This document shows positions 1 to 8,260 of a DNA stretch of 34,890 nucleotides, piece after piece. The stretch's first letter is position 1; each line of letters opens with the position of its first letter. Below the pieces are notes generated by a model that saw nothing but the letters and a program-made list of their open reading frames with translations, made no database searches and was not told where the DNA came from. The stretch covers positions 1-34,890 of the forward strand of contig NZ_FQVB01000037.1 in NCBI RefSeq assembly GCF_900129305.1. Direction: 5' to 3'. Both the position numbers and the translations under genes were made by a program. The stretch is from Desulfacinum infernum DSM 9756 (lineage in GTDB: Bacteria; Desulfobacterota; Syntrophobacteria; Syntrophobacterales; DSM-9756).

Positions 1-199
1 CGGGGCGTTGCCCGGTGAGGATCTCTTCAATGCGATTTGCTAATCCTTTTAATTGTTTGGGCTCGAGGTCCAGCTTTCCCAAATTGAGAAGAGTCCTCTG
101 CCTAGGCCCCTTGGGAGTCCTGTAGGACTCGACCAACTGGTGGTAGAAGTAGGTGGTTCCCGTTTGGTGATCTTTTTTTCTGACTCGTCGAATGAACAT
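1..199 (-). CDS. IS1634-like transposase, N-terminal fragment (cut by window edge)
   Basis: Reading the minus strand from the ATG at 199 gives 66 residues beginning MFIRRVRKKD and containing YFYHQLVESYRTPKGPRQRT, LLNLGKLDL and ANRIEEILTGQ. This is the typical start of IS1634-family (IS4 superfamily) transposases, where a short basic N-terminus is followed by VESYRT..GPRQRTLLNLG. The DDE catalytic part would lie beyond position 1, so intactness cannot be judged. No strong ribosome binding site precedes the ATG. Confidence is good for the family assignment, which rests on recognised motifs, and low for element boundaries. Confidence 0.8.
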   Translation of the reverse strand, partial: MFIRRVRKKDHQTGTTYFYHQLVESYRTPKGPRQRTLLNLGKLDLEPKQLKGLANRIEEILTGQRP

Positions 200-384
200 A
201 GTAGCAGGACATTAGCATGAGGAGGGAAGGCGAGTCAATGCGGGCTGCCCTTTTTCTACCACTACACCGAATTTTCGGGGCCTCATCAACGACCTTTCAG
301 ATAGTTAGATGAGCAAAATCGGTACACTGTCGCACTATGCAGCATATAGATGACAAACTTGGGCTAAGTAACGCCCGGAATCTC
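200..384. other. Probable left flank/end of the IS1634-like element; no gene
   Basis: This stretch lies upstream of the transposase start and shows no convincing ORF. It is noticeably more AT-rich than the rest of the window. A GC-rich stretch around 262-281 (its complement reads GGCCCCGAAAATTCGG) could be the element's terminal inverted repeat, but the other end is outside the window, so this is a guess. Confidence 0.3.
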
Positions 385-457
385 TTCCGCAGTCCTGAAG
401 GGCTGCGCTACGAAAAAAAGTCATCCCCGGCGTATCCCCAGCGTTCTCGGACAAGGT
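385..457 (-). repeat. Dispersed hairpin repeat, copy A
   Basis: Read on the minus strand this holds TTGTCCGAGAACGC, then a GGATGAC block, a T-run, CGTAGCGCAGCCC and the partner arm GGACTGCGGAAGA. The core GCAGCCC..CTGC forms a hairpin. Related copies lie at 3938-3996, 10552-10616 and 17030-17093, always between genes. Here it sits immediately downstream of the sensor kinase stop codon and could double as a transcript end. Confidence 0.6.
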
Positions 458-490
458 CCTGAGGGGTTGGATGGTACTCTAAACGGCACC

Positions 491-2647
491 CTATCCCTCC
501 TTCGCCGCATCCAGGATCTTCCGGATGGTCTGCGTCAGTTCCTCGGCGGAAAAGGGCTTTTTCAGGACCATATCGATTCCCATGCTTTTCATCTCCCGGA
601 CGCTCACCTCTTCCGTGCGCCCGGTGATCAGGATCATCGGCAGATCGGGGCGATGCCGCTTCACTTCCAGCGCCAGCCGGTCCCCGGTCAGGTGCGGCAT
701 GATGAGGTCCGTCACAAGGAGATCCACGGTGCCTGGATTGCCGGCGATCTCCTGGAGGCATCTTTCAGGGTCCGTGAAGGACTGCACTTGGTAGCCCAGC
801 TTGGTGAGGATCTGGGTGCCTGCATCCACCACCGCCTTCTCGTCGTCCACCAAGGCGATCCGCTCCCGCCCTCCGGCCAAGGGGGCCTGGGTGGAGATGT
901 CCGTGGATTCGTGCGAGCTTTCCTTGCGCGGAAAATAGAGGGTGAACGTGGTCCCTTGGCCGGGCTGGGAAGCCACGTCGACGGCTCCCCCGCACTTGCG
1001 GACGACGGCCTGCACCGTGGCCAGGCCCAGCCCCGTTCCCTCTCCGGGCGGCTTGGTGGTGAAGTAGGGATCAAAGGCCCGCTCCAGTACGTGCGGCGTC
1101 ATGCCTTCGCCGGTGTCAGCCACGCTCACTTCCGCGTACGGGCCGGGTTCGAGAGTGGACATTCTCAACGGCACTTGCCGGTCGACCGTGATGCATCGTA
1201 CGGAAACGGTGAGTCGGCCGCCGGTCTTTCGCATGGCGTGCCCTGCGTTGGTGCACAGGTTCATGAGCACCTGGTGAATCTCCGTGGGGTCCGCTTCCAC
1301 CAAGGCGTCCTCATCCTGAAGGTTCGTTTCGATGGTGATGGTTGCAGGGAGGGCCGCCCGCATGAACTTGAGCACTTCCTTGACGATGGGGGCGATCAGG
1401 AGAGGTTCGCGCTCCCCCGGCTGCCGGCGGCTGATGGTGAGGATCTGGCGCACCAGGTTCTTGGCCCTCAGGCCCGCCTTGCGGATTTCCTCTAAACTTT
1501 CCCGCAGCTCCCCCTCCGGTGGGCATTCGAGAAGGGCCAGATCGGTATAGCCCATGATGGCGGACAGGATGTTGTTGAAGTCATGGGCGATGCCTCCGGC
1601 AAGGGTCCCCAGGGCCTCCATCTTTTGAGCCCGAAGGAGGCTTTGTTTCATCTGCTGAGCCCTTTCCACCGCCTCCACGTACCGGGTGATGTCCGTGACG
1701 GAAAAGACCAGATTCCGGCGGGGGTTTTCGGGATCCATGGGCGCGTAGGCCAGGAGGGCGTGAAACAGGGAGCCGTCCTTTTTTCGGACTCGGGCCCGAG
1801 TCAGGCCCGTGCCTCTCTTTTGGATCTGCTCGTAGATGTGCTTGCCGGCCCTGTGGTATTCAGCTTCGCCCGCATAGCAGCAAAGAACGCTCCGGTCGAT
1901 GAGTTCCTCCTCCCGGTAGCCGAACATGCGGCAGAATTGCTCGTTGACGAAGAGAAAACGGCGGTTGGACACCAGGCCCACACCGGAGGGCAGGGCTCGA
2001 AAGAGGGTGGCGAGGAAGTGTTCCTTCTCCTTGAGCTGTCTCAGAGCCTCTCTTCTCCGGCGTTCCCCCATTCGGTTTCGAAAGGCGAGCACCTTGTTGC
2101 GGGCCAGTTCGCCGCAGAGGTGGGCCAGGGTTTCATCTCCCGAAATGTCCGGCGGGAAGGAGGCTGCCAGAAACCCGATGAAACCCTCATTATGATTCAG
2201 GGCGGCAACGAAATCGCATCGTTCCACCTCACGTTCAGAAAACGGGCAGGTAGTGCACCGCCCCCGGGGAAGGCGGACGCTTTTGGCGGGATCGGCCTTT
2301 CGGGCTTGGGAAAAACAGGGCGGCCACGCCTCTTCCTTTTCCAGCGCACTCAAGGGTGGTTCCGCAGGGCTGGCAAAGCCCACCTGAGCCAGCCCCATCG
2401 GCCGACTGTCCGGATCCAGGAACACGACGGCGCATCGGGAAAAGACGCCCTTTTCAGAAAGGCATCGGCAGGCGATCCGTGCCAGGTCCCCCGGGTTTTC
2501 AATGGACGCGGCAGCCCGGTCGATGGCCTGCAGGCATGCGAGTATCGCCGAAAGGTAGTGGATGGGGACAACACAGGACGCCCCGTTGGGGTGGAATGCG
2601 TGGTCCACGACGGTTCCCTTCCAAGATTCCAAATATTGCCCTGGCAT
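491..2647 (-). CDS. Hybrid PAS sensor histidine kinase / response regulator
   Basis: This is a 718-residue hybrid sensor kinase with no predicted membrane segment, so probably a cytosolic sensor. In order, it has a GAF-like N-terminal region (about residues 30-190) with a C-x2-C-x9-C cysteine group near 131-144, and a PAS domain (about 210-325). A HisKA H-box follows with GGIAHDFNNILS (His about 355). The HATPase domain has an N-box LMNLCTNAGHAM and G-boxes DTGEGMT and GTGLGLATV. A C-terminal receiver has phospho-acceptor Asp in VTDLIMP (about 647) and the conserved Lys in LKKPFS. The cysteines could hold a metal or redox sensor, but that is inferred. The frame extends upstream to a TTG at 2779; I chose the ATG at 2647 because residues before it look non-conserved, although neither start has a strong Shine-Dalgarno. 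It is transcribed away from the DUF4197 gene, and no cognate output regulator is adjacent. Confidence 0.9.
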   Translation of the reverse strand: MPGQYLESWKGTVVDHAFHPNGASCVVPIHYLSAILACLQAIDRAAASIENPGDLARIACRCLSEKGVFSRCAVVFLDPDSRPMGLAQVGFASPAEPPLSALEKEEAWPPCFSQARKADPAKSVRLPRGRCTTCPFSEREVERCDFVAALNHNEGFIGFLAASFPPDISGDETLAHLCGELARNKVLAFRNRMGERRRREALRQLKEKEHFLATLFRALPSGVGLVSNRRFLFVNEQFCRMFGYREEELIDRSVLCCYAGEAEYHRAGKHIYEQIQKRGTGLTRARVRKKDGSLFHALLAYAPMDPENPRRNLVFSVTDITRYVEAVERAQQMKQSLLRAQKMEALGTLAGGIAHDFNNILSAIMGYTDLALLECPPEGELRESLEEIRKAGLRAKNLVRQILTISRRQPGEREPLLIAPIVKEVLKFMRAALPATITIETNLQDEDALVEADPTEIHQVLMNLCTNAGHAMRKTGGRLTVSVRCITVDRQVPLRMSTLEPGPYAEVSVADTGEGMTPHVLERAFDPYFTTKPPGEGTGLGLATVQAVVRKCGGAVDVASQPGQGTTFTLYFPRKESSHESTDISTQAPLAGGRERIALVDDEKAVVDAGTQILTKLGYQVQSFTDPERCLQEIAGNPGTVDLLVTDLIMPHLTGDRLALEVKRHRPDLPMILITGRTEEVSVREMKSMGIDMVLKKPFSAEELTQTIRKILDAAKEG

Positions 2648-2891
2648 TGTCACCCGGTTACAAGACGGGAAAGGGGAAGGATTCGCCTTGCCGTTTCGGA
2701 TGACCAACCCCGAGTGGTGCGCGATTGCATGGGGTTTTTCTTTCCCCCGCTTGGCGGACGGGCATACGTTCCGCCCCAACCCAAGAGGTCCATCGGCTTT
2801 CGCACGGGGTGCTCAAGGTCTTTCCCTCGGAACCGCACAGGAGAAAGAGTCGTCCAATCTACAGGACAATCAACTTATACGGAGGAAAACC

Positions 2892-3680
2892 ATGTCATGT
2901 AAAGATTGGTTTCACATCCCCTGGAGGAGGTTTCGCAGAGGCCTGCTGTTCTTTGTGCTCATGGCCCTCCTGGCGGGCTCAACGCCGGCCGATGCGGGCA
3001 CCGGCTGGCTGGAAAAGGGGAAAAGTCTTTTGGGGGGCGCCGCTTCGAAGTCGTCTTCCTCATCCACTTCCACGAACCTGTCCGACGGCGAGATCGGGTC
3101 CGGCCTCAAGGAGCTGCTGTGTGTGGGATCCGAGAACGTGGTGAACCGCCTGGGCCGAACGGACGGCTTCAACTTGGACCCGGAGGTCCACATCCCCCTT
3201 CCCGGTCAACTGGACACGGTCCGTTCGGTCCTTTCCAAGGTGGGCAAGTCCCGGATGTTGGACGATTTGGAACTTCGCCTCAACCGGGCGGCGGAAGTCG
3301 CCACGCCCAAGGCCAAAGACCTGTTCGTGCAGGCGATCCGGGACATGACCCTGGAGGATGTGCGAAAGATCTATGAAGGCCCGGACGATGCCGCCACTCA
3401 GTATTTCCGGTCCAAGATGTCCAAGCCCCTGGCGCAGCAGATGGCGCCCGTCGTTTCCGAGAGCTTGGAGGACGTGGCGGCCGTCAAAAGCTACGACAAC
3501 GTCATGAAGGAATACCAGTCCATACCTTTCGTTCCGGACGCCAAGGCCGATCTCACCGAATACGTCACGGAAAAGGCCATCGACGGGATTTTCTATTACA
3601 TGGGCAAGGAAGAGGCGGCCATCCGGCGAAACCCGGCCAAGCGCACCACCGAGCTGCTGAGAAAGCTTTTCGGTTCATGA
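2892..3680 (+). CDS. DUF4197 domain-containing exported protein
   Basis: This 262-residue protein starts at an ATG preceded by GGAGGAAAAC. Its N-terminus is basic and then hydrophobic (RRGLLFFVLMALLAGS, then TPADA), a likely signal peptide or anchor, so it is probably periplasmic or membrane-tethered. The mature part matches the DUF4197 pattern: SDGEIGSGLKELLCVGSENVV, PLPGQLDTVRSVLSKVG, ELRLNRAAEVATPKAKDLF, a DMTLEDVRKIYEGPDDAATQYF stretch, and a C-terminal EYVTEKAIDGIFYYMGKEE segment. The family has no established function; members are helical periplasmic proteins. A serine-rich linker (about residues 53-62) separates the signal from the domain. It is monocistronic, followed 88 nt later by tRNA-Glu. 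Confidence 0.9.
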   Translation: MSCKDWFHIPWRRFRRGLLFFVLMALLAGSTPADAGTGWLEKGKSLLGGAASKSSSSSTSTNLSDGEIGSGLKELLCVGSENVVNRLGRTDGFNLDPEVHIPLPGQLDTVRSVLSKVGKSRMLDDLELRLNRAAEVATPKAKDLFVQAIRDMTLEDVRKIYEGPDDAATQYFRSKMSKPLAQQMAPVVSESLEDVAAVKSYDNVMKEYQSIPFVPDAKADLTEYVTEKAIDGIFYYMGKEEAAIRRNPAKRTTELLRKLFGS

Positions 3681-3724
3681 CGAAAACCCGTGCGGAGTGA
3701 GCATTCATAAGCGTCAAAAAGTGC

Positions 3725-3753
3725 TTGACACCCGGAAGGGGTGCTGGTATAGA
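3725..3753 (+). promoter_or_regulatory. Sigma-70-type promoter of tRNA-Glu
   Basis: A perfect -35 TTGACA (3725-3730) and a -10 TATAGA (3748-3753) are separated by exactly 17 nt. The expected transcription start (about 3760) is a few bases before the mature tRNA 5' end at 3769. Confidence 0.85.
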
Positions 3754-3768
3754 CGCCGAACGTTGCGT

Positions 3769-3846
3769 GTCCCCATCGTCTAGCCCGGTCCAGGACACCG
3801 GCCTTTCACGCCGGCAACGCCGGTTCAAATCCGGCTGGGGACGCCA
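3769..3846 (+). tRNA. tRNA-Glu (anticodon TTC), CCA encoded
   Basis: A full cloverleaf can be drawn. The acceptor stem GTCCCCA pairs with TGGGGAC (3836-3842). The anticodon arm CCGGC-CTTTCAC-GCCGG places TTC at positions 34-36. The T arm is GCCGG-TTCAAAT-CCGGC. Discriminator G3843 is followed by an encoded CCA (3844-3846). The identity follows from the anticodon TTC, which reads GAA/GAG. It is flanked by its own promoter and terminator, so it is an independent single-gene unit. Confidence 0.97.
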
Positions 3847-3859
3847 CCGAAAGATCGAA

Positions 3860-3888
3860 GGCTCGGGAATCCTCCCGGGCCTTTTTTT
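3860..3888 (+). terminator. Rho-independent terminator after tRNA-Glu
   Basis: GGCTCGGGA pairs with TCCCGGGCC (one G-T pair) around a 4-nt loop and is followed directly by seven T residues (3882-3888). Confidence 0.9.
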
Positions 3889-4271
3889 GTGGCGCTCCGG
3901 GAGCCTTGTGTGAGACGTGACATTCGACCTTGGAGCGTGCCCGAAAACGCTAAGGATAACTTTTCCCGTAGCGCAGCCCTTTAGGGCTGCGAAAGAATCC
4001 CCGGGGGTCGGACGGGCCATCGGGTATTGCCTGTCACGTCATTGGCTATGATGGCCCCTTCCCGCGGGGCTGACGCCCCGCGCCTACGAAAGAAGTTGGA
4101 TCCCTTGTCGGTTGATCAAGGAAACCTGTTGTTGGACAGGCTCCCTGGTAAGCCTCGTCCTTCGCCGGCGCGTCTTGAAGAACGGCGGTTCGTGTGAGAA
4201 GACCCGGGCATGGGTCTGGGCTCGCCAGGGCGTTCCGCCGCTTTGGGACAACCTGTTGGGGTGAGAAGATC
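3889..4271. other. Intergenic stretch with two hairpin repeats, no gene
   Basis: No coding sequence is supported here. It holds dispersed repeat copy B (3938-3996) and a near-perfect palindrome CGCGGGGCTGACGCCCCGCG at 4063-4082, followed by CCTAC. The latter resembles the GGGCGGGG..CCCCTAC palindromes at 15250-15330. Upstream in-frame extension of the next gene into 4194-4271 is possible but is not favoured. Confidence 0.6.
3938..3996 (+). repeat. Dispersed hairpin repeat, copy B
   Basis: TGCCCGAAAACGC, GGATAAC, TTTTCCCGTAGC and the hairpin GCAGCCCTTTAGGGCTGC appear in the same order as in copies A, C and D. This copy is in plus orientation, the others in minus. Confidence 0.65.
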
Positions 4272-5666
4272 ATGTTCGGGGAAAAAGGTCCTTCAGGCGG
4301 GTCGTTCCGCCTATCGAGTGTGGTGCCCGCGCCGGTCGAGGGCGTCTTCTCGTGGCACGAAAGGCCCGGGGCCCTGGAGCGGCTCACGCCCCCTTGGGAA
4401 CAGCTGGAGGTTTTGCAAAGTCCCGGGGGACTCCGGGAGGGTGCGGAGGCGCTGCTTCGCCTTCGGCTGGGGCCGCTTCGCCTCCGGTGGAAGGCGCGTC
4501 ATACGGACTACGATCCCCCTGCGTTTTTTGCCGACGAACAGGTGTCCGGCCCCTTCGCCTTCTGGCGGCACGAACATCGCTTCGATCCCGCGGGGCCTCG
4601 AGCCACGCGCATGACGGACCTGATCCGCTACCGCCTGCCGGGACCGGCCGGCATGCACCAAGTCTTGGAACCCCTGGTGGCGGCGCGTTTGAAGCGCACC
4701 TTCCAGTATCGTCACGAAACCCTTCGTCACGACATGGCCTGTATCGGCCGTTACGGAGGAAGGCCGCTTCGCATTGCGGTGACGGGTTCCGGCGGCGTGA
4801 TCGGTTCCCGCCTCATTCCCTTCCTCACCACGGCGGGCCATCAGGTCGCCCGGCTGGTGCGGCGCCGTCCGCACCCGGGCCGAAACGAGGTCTTTTGGGA
4901 TCCCTATGCGGGAATTCTTGATACGGACGCCCTGGGCCCGGTGGACGCCGTGATCCACCTGGCGGGCGATCCCATCGGGAAAGGGCGCTGGACGGAGGAA
5001 AAGAGGACGCGGATGCTGGAAAGCCGCACCCTCCCCACGCGTTTTCTGGCCGAAAGGATGGCGTCCCTGGAGCGTCCTCCCCGCGTCTTCTTGAGTGCGT
5101 CGGCCATCGGTGTGTACGGCCATCGAGGGGACCAGGTGCTCGTGGAAACGGACCCGCCGGGCCGGGATTTCCTGAGTTCCATCTGCCGCCGGTGGGAAGC
5201 GGAGGCGTCCGCCTTCTCATCCGCCGGCCGATTGGTGCTCCTCCGGATCGGTATCGCTCTGACCCCCCGGGGAGGGGCGCTGGCGGAACTTCTGCCCGTT
5301 TTCCGCTGCGGCGCGGGAGTGGTGTTCGGATCCGGGCGCCAGTTCTGGAGCTGGATTCACGTGGACGACGTGGTGGGAGCCATCTACCATGCCCTCTGGA
5401 CCGAATCGCTGCACGGGCCGGTGAATCTCACGGCCCCGGAACCCGTGCGTCAGGAGGACTTCTCCTGCTCGCTCGCTCGTTTGCTCCGCCGGCCCGTGGG
5501 GCTCCGGGTGCCGGAGGCGGTCCTTTCCGGCTGCATGGGGGACAAGGGCCGTGAGATCTTGCTGGCCGGCACCCGGGTCTTTCCGCGCCGGCTGCTGGCC
5601 ACCGGCTACCGATTCCGCTATCCGTCGTTGGAAGGAGCCCTGGCGGCGCTTTTGGGCCGTTGCTGA
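4272..5666 (+). CDS. TIGR01777-type epimerase-like SDR with N-terminal SRPBCC domain
   Basis: This protein has 464 residues. Residues 1-150 look like an SRPBCC/START-like ligand pocket (SSVVPAPVEGVFSWHERPGA, PLRLRWKARHTDY, FRFWRHEH-like stretch, then DLIRYRLP). From about 165 an extended SDR domain begins with the Rossmann motif VTGSGGVIGSRLIPFL. It continues with VIHLAGDPIGKGRWTEEKR, the active-site strand SASAIGVYGHRGD, FWSWIHVDD, and a C-terminal DUF1731-like tail ending GYRFRYPSLEGALAALL. The family (yfcH/SulA-like) binds NAD(P) and resembles nucleotide-sugar epimerases; the substrate is unknown. The SRPBCC-SDR fusion is a recognised arrangement. The ATG at 4272 was chosen for GGGGTGAG upstream, and the frame is open to 4194. 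The stop lies 56 nt before the next gene, suggesting co-transcription. Confidence 0.9.
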   Translation: MFGEKGPSGGSFRLSSVVPAPVEGVFSWHERPGALERLTPPWEQLEVLQSPGGLREGAEALLRLRLGPLRLRWKARHTDYDPPAFFADEQVSGPFAFWRHEHRFDPAGPRATRMTDLIRYRLPGPAGMHQVLEPLVAARLKRTFQYRHETLRHDMACIGRYGGRPLRIAVTGSGGVIGSRLIPFLTTAGHQVARLVRRRPHPGRNEVFWDPYAGILDTDALGPVDAVIHLAGDPIGKGRWTEEKRTRMLESRTLPTRFLAERMASLERPPRVFLSASAIGVYGHRGDQVLVETDPPGRDFLSSICRRWEAEASAFSSAGRLVLLRIGIALTPRGGALAELLPVFRCGAGVVFGSGRQFWSWIHVDDVVGAIYHALWTESLHGPVNLTAPEPVRQEDFSCSLARLLRRPVGLRVPEAVLSGCMGDKGREILLAGTRVFPRRLLATGYRFRYPSLEGALAALLGRC

Positions 5667-5722
5667 AAGCGCGAGCGGAAACCGCGAATGAACACCAATG
5701 GACGCCGATAGGAAAACGGCTC

Positions 5723-6844
5723 ATGTCTCGACCGCTCAAATGGACGCTCTTCGTGCTCATGAGCTCGGCTCTGGCCTTCGGATTCCTGGACCGGTGGTGG
5801 CCCGGAGGGCCGGACGCGCTGCCCTTTGAACGGCTGCATATCTTTCTTTTCAACCTGTGCGCCGGCGGCACCATCCTGGTCTATCACACGGAAGGCGCGG
5901 GCCGCATGACCCGGCGCACGGCGGCTTTCCTCTTCCTGTCGCTGGTCTATGCCCTGGCGGCCTTCCTTTCCCATTACGGCCTGTGCGTCGCCGTCGCCTG
6001 GATCCTGAGCGTTTTGGTGGAGGGACTGCGGCAGCGGACCTTCGGAGTGCTCCCGCTGGAATTTTTCGACTTCCGGGTCCGGGTGACTCGAAAGTTCCAT
6101 CAGGCATCCTTGTTGTGCCTCGGCATCGGGCTTTTGCTTTCCGGGGTGGTGATCCTGAACAACCAATTTTACCATTGGGTTTCCTGGCCCCGGCTGGATC
6201 TTCGCTCCTTCTTCCTGGGTTTCTCCTTTCCCCTGTCCCTCATCACCATGTCCGTCATGTTTCGGCTCATCCGCGAACAGCTCACCCCGACCGTCCGCGT
6301 GCTCAAGAACGTGGCCTTCTGGACGGTCAACCTGGGGGTGATCCTCTTTTTCGCCTTCATCATCTTCGACCACTTCGGCCTACAGCTGGTGGTCTCCAGT
6401 GTGCTGACCCTCTGTGTTCTCCTGATTTTCGCCCTCTACGCCCGCCTGGGTCTTCCCGAACAGCAGAAGAACTTCCTCACCTCGGGCATTTGCTTTCTCC
6501 TTTTCACCGCCGTGACCGGTATCGCCTATATCGCCTTGCACTATGCCGGCCGCTACAGCCCCCAAACGGATGCCTTCCTGCTCCGGCTCCACGCCCTGGT
6601 GTCGCTCTACGGCTGGAACCTGAGCGGGCTGGCGGTGCTGTGCCGCTACGACGACTTCCCCATCCGGCTCCATTCCCAAAAGCTCATCGCAGCCCACTGG
6701 CTCACGGTGGCCGTGCTGGCGCCTTTGGGCTACACGGCGATGCCGGCCGCTCCCCTCGCCTGGATCGGGTTCACGGTCGTGGTCCATGCCATCCTTTTCA
6801 GCCGGCCGGGCGCAGGCCGATACGACGAGGCGAAGGCGGCGTAA
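5723..6844 (+). CDS. Polytopic integral membrane protein, function unknown
   Basis: The 373-residue protein is almost entirely hydrophobic, with about ten membrane-spanning segments, for example TLFVLMSSALAFGFL, AAFLFLSLVYALAAF, LLCLGIGLLLSGVVIL, LGVILFFAFIIF, VLTLCVLLIFALY and GICFLLFTAVTGIAYIAL. Short basic loops are present (RRTAAF, RLIREQLTPTVRVLKN). I do not recognise the family; histidines in several segments (LSHYG, ALHYAG, AHWLT) would be compatible with haem or quinone chemistry, but that is speculation. The ATG at 5723 is chosen over a TTG at 5660 because the latter lacks a ribosome site and adds a hydrophilic stretch. It follows the TIGR01777 gene closely. Confidence 0.8.
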   Translation: MSRPLKWTLFVLMSSALAFGFLDRWWPGGPDALPFERLHIFLFNLCAGGTILVYHTEGAGRMTRRTAAFLFLSLVYALAAFLSHYGLCVAVAWILSVLVEGLRQRTFGVLPLEFFDFRVRVTRKFHQASLLCLGIGLLLSGVVILNNQFYHWVSWPRLDLRSFFLGFSFPLSLITMSVMFRLIREQLTPTVRVLKNVAFWTVNLGVILFFAFIIFDHFGLQLVVSSVLTLCVLLIFALYARLGLPEQQKNFLTSGICFLLFTAVTGIAYIALHYAGRYSPQTDAFLLRLHALVSLYGWNLSGLAVLCRYDDFPIRLHSQKLIAAHWLTVAVLAPLGYTAMPAAPLAWIGFTVVVHAILFSRPGAGRYDEAKAA

Positions 6845-7291
6845 TGTGCGCGGCGAATCGGTGCGGGTCCGGCGGGGATGCCGAAAAGGAGGGGGACCGC
6901 CTTTCACGGCTCAAGTTTTCCCGTCCTCCGGCCGATCACCCTATCGATGCGCCCGTATGTTTCAGGGGCGTCCCACGGGTTTCAGCCCCAATCGAAGGGC
7001 AAGGCACTGGGGCCTCCTAGGAGCCTGTCCGAGAACGCCGCAAACCGTCACTCCCGCGCAAGCGGGAGTCCATAGGTTCCCGGGAATCCTGGATCCCCGC
7101 TCCCCGTTCAAGCCGGGGACAAGCTTCGCGGGGATGACGGATGGAGACAAGACGAGGCAAAGAACCCATTCTCAGACAACCTCCTGGGGCTGAGGGGCGA
7201 CTTTGCCGGAAAAACAGGCCTGTGGTAGAAAGCAGGAAGGATCTTCTCGAAACGGGCCGCCAATGCGTCTTCCCGATGCGGAGGGTGGATC
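6845..7291. other. Intergenic stretch with a dispersed palindromic repeat, no gene
   Basis: No supported gene. The segment has TAGGAGCCTGTCCGAGAACGC (7018-7038), a motif that recurs next to other repeats in the window (10488, 10616, 16970), then the inverted-repeat element at 7045-7140. The last 30 nt carry the ribosome site of the following gene. Confidence 0.6.
7045..7140. repeat. Palindromic intergenic repeat (ACTCCCGC..GCGGGAGT type)
   Basis: ACTCCCGCGCAAGCGGGAGT at 7050-7069 is a hairpin, followed by TCCTGGATCCCCG, TCAAGCCGGGGACAAG and CGCGGGGATGACGG. This is the widespread proteobacterial intergenic repeat of the CGTCATTCCCGC/GCGGGAATCCA type. A decayed relative lies near 10727-10760. 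Confidence 0.7.
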
Positions 7292-7660
7292 ATGTCCGGA
7301 ATCGTGGTGGAAAAGAAAGACGGCAAAACCGTCATCACGGTGGTGCAAAAGGAACGGGAAGACGAGGGGAAACCTGCGGAGAAGGGGAGGCCCGGCCCTG
7401 AGGGTGTGCCCGAAGATCGCACCGTGCGCCGCACTTTTCTTCACGACGTGCTGGGGCGCCGCCTCGTCTTTCACCTGGCCACCGGAGAAGAGGTGGAAGG
7501 GATCCTGGATGGCTTCGACAGGGAATCCCTGCGCGTGGAGGACGCCTACCTCCTGAGTGCCGACAAGGAGATCCGCTGCGACTGGATGATCCTGGAGCGC
7601 CGTCAGCTCGTCTCCGTCTACCCGCCGGCTCGATCCCGCGCGAGACGCCGCGAGGACTGA
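7292..7660 (+). CDS. Small protein with Sm/Hfq-like core
   Basis: This 122-residue protein starts at an ATG after GGAGGGTGGATC. Residues 1-45 are polar and low-complexity. Residues about 47-110 (from RRTFLHDVLGRRLVFHLATG through EEVEGILDGFDRESLRVED to LERRQLVSVYP) have the alternating-strand pattern of an Sm fold. A short helix is followed by strand 'RLVFHLATG', strand 'EVEGILDGFDRESLRV' and closing strand 'RRQLVSVYP', comparable with Hfq's VYLVNGIKLQGQIESFD and VPSRP. The C-terminus is Arg-rich (RSRARRRED), as expected for RNA contact. The function is inferred from pattern only; it is not a standard Hfq and no Hfq KH motif is seen. It is a stand-alone unit with a 106-nt gap before the thioesterase. 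Confidence 0.75.
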   Translation: MSGIVVEKKDGKTVITVVQKEREDEGKPAEKGRPGPEGVPEDRTVRRTFLHDVLGRRLVFHLATGEEVEGILDGFDRESLRVEDAYLLSADKEIRCDWMILERRQLVSVYPPARSRARRRED

Positions 7661-7766
7661 TGCCCGTCCCATCTCTCCTTGACTGAACCCGCTTCACCTG
7701 TCATCCAGGTCGGGACCATTGCCGGAGGGGTGATGGATCGATTCATCTTTCGAGGAGGGGGAAAGC

Positions 7767-8216
7767 ATGCAGAACAGGATGGACATGGTACAAAAACAGG
7801 TGGAAACCGCCATTCCCTTCGTGGCCCGGGCGGGCCTCAAGGTGCTGGAACTCCAACCCGGGTACGTCAAGCTCCTGATGCCCTTCAAAGGAAATGAAAA
7901 TCACGTGGGCACCATGTACGCGGGGGCGATCTTTACGCTGGCCGAAATTCCCGGCGGCGCGTTGGTCTACACTACTTTCGATCCCCAAAGGTATTACCCG
8001 GTGGCCAAGGAGATCACCATCCGGTACCGGCGCCCGGTGAAGACCGACGCCACCATTGAGGTGCGGCTGAGCCCCGAAGAGATCAAACGCCTCCAGGGGG
8101 AAGCCGATCGAGAAGGGAAGGCGGAATTCGTCATCGAGGCGGACATCCTGGACACCACGGGTGAGGTGGTGGCCATGAGCCGGGGGATCTACCAGGTGCG
8201 TGCCGTGGGCATGTAA
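7767..8216 (+). CDS. PaaI/DUF4442-like hotdog-fold thioesterase
   Basis: The 149-residue protein has the length of a single hotdog domain. The central motif NHVGTMYAGAIFTLAEIPGG matches the long hotdog helix with its preceding catalytic loop. It is followed by the strands YYPVAKEITIRYRRPV and AEFVIEADILDTTGEVVAMSRGIYQV. Such proteins hydrolyse acyl-CoA or related thioesters in the cytosol; the substrate cannot be read from sequence. The ATG at 7767 has GAGGAGGGGG seven bases upstream. The next gene begins 44 nt after its stop, so a two-gene operon is likely. Confidence 0.88.
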   Translation: MQNRMDMVQKQVETAIPFVARAGLKVLELQPGYVKLLMPFKGNENHVGTMYAGAIFTLAEIPGGALVYTTFDPQRYYPVAKEITIRYRRPVKTDATIEVRLSPEEIKRLQGEADREGKAEFVIEADILDTTGEVVAMSRGIYQVRAVGM

Positions 8217-8260
8217 CCGGCTCTGTTTTCAGCGACCTCAAGGGTGAAAAGAGAAGGGGG

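Noticed and set aside
467-2902. Long plus-strand ORFs opposite the sensor kinase (342 and 439 codons)
   Set aside because: They lie antisense to a protein with intact kinase motifs, have no recognisable domain, and are explained by high GC in the shadow frame.
3725-3913. 62-codon ORF over the tRNA
   Set aside because: It overlaps the tRNA-Glu promoter, gene and terminator, which fully explain the segment.
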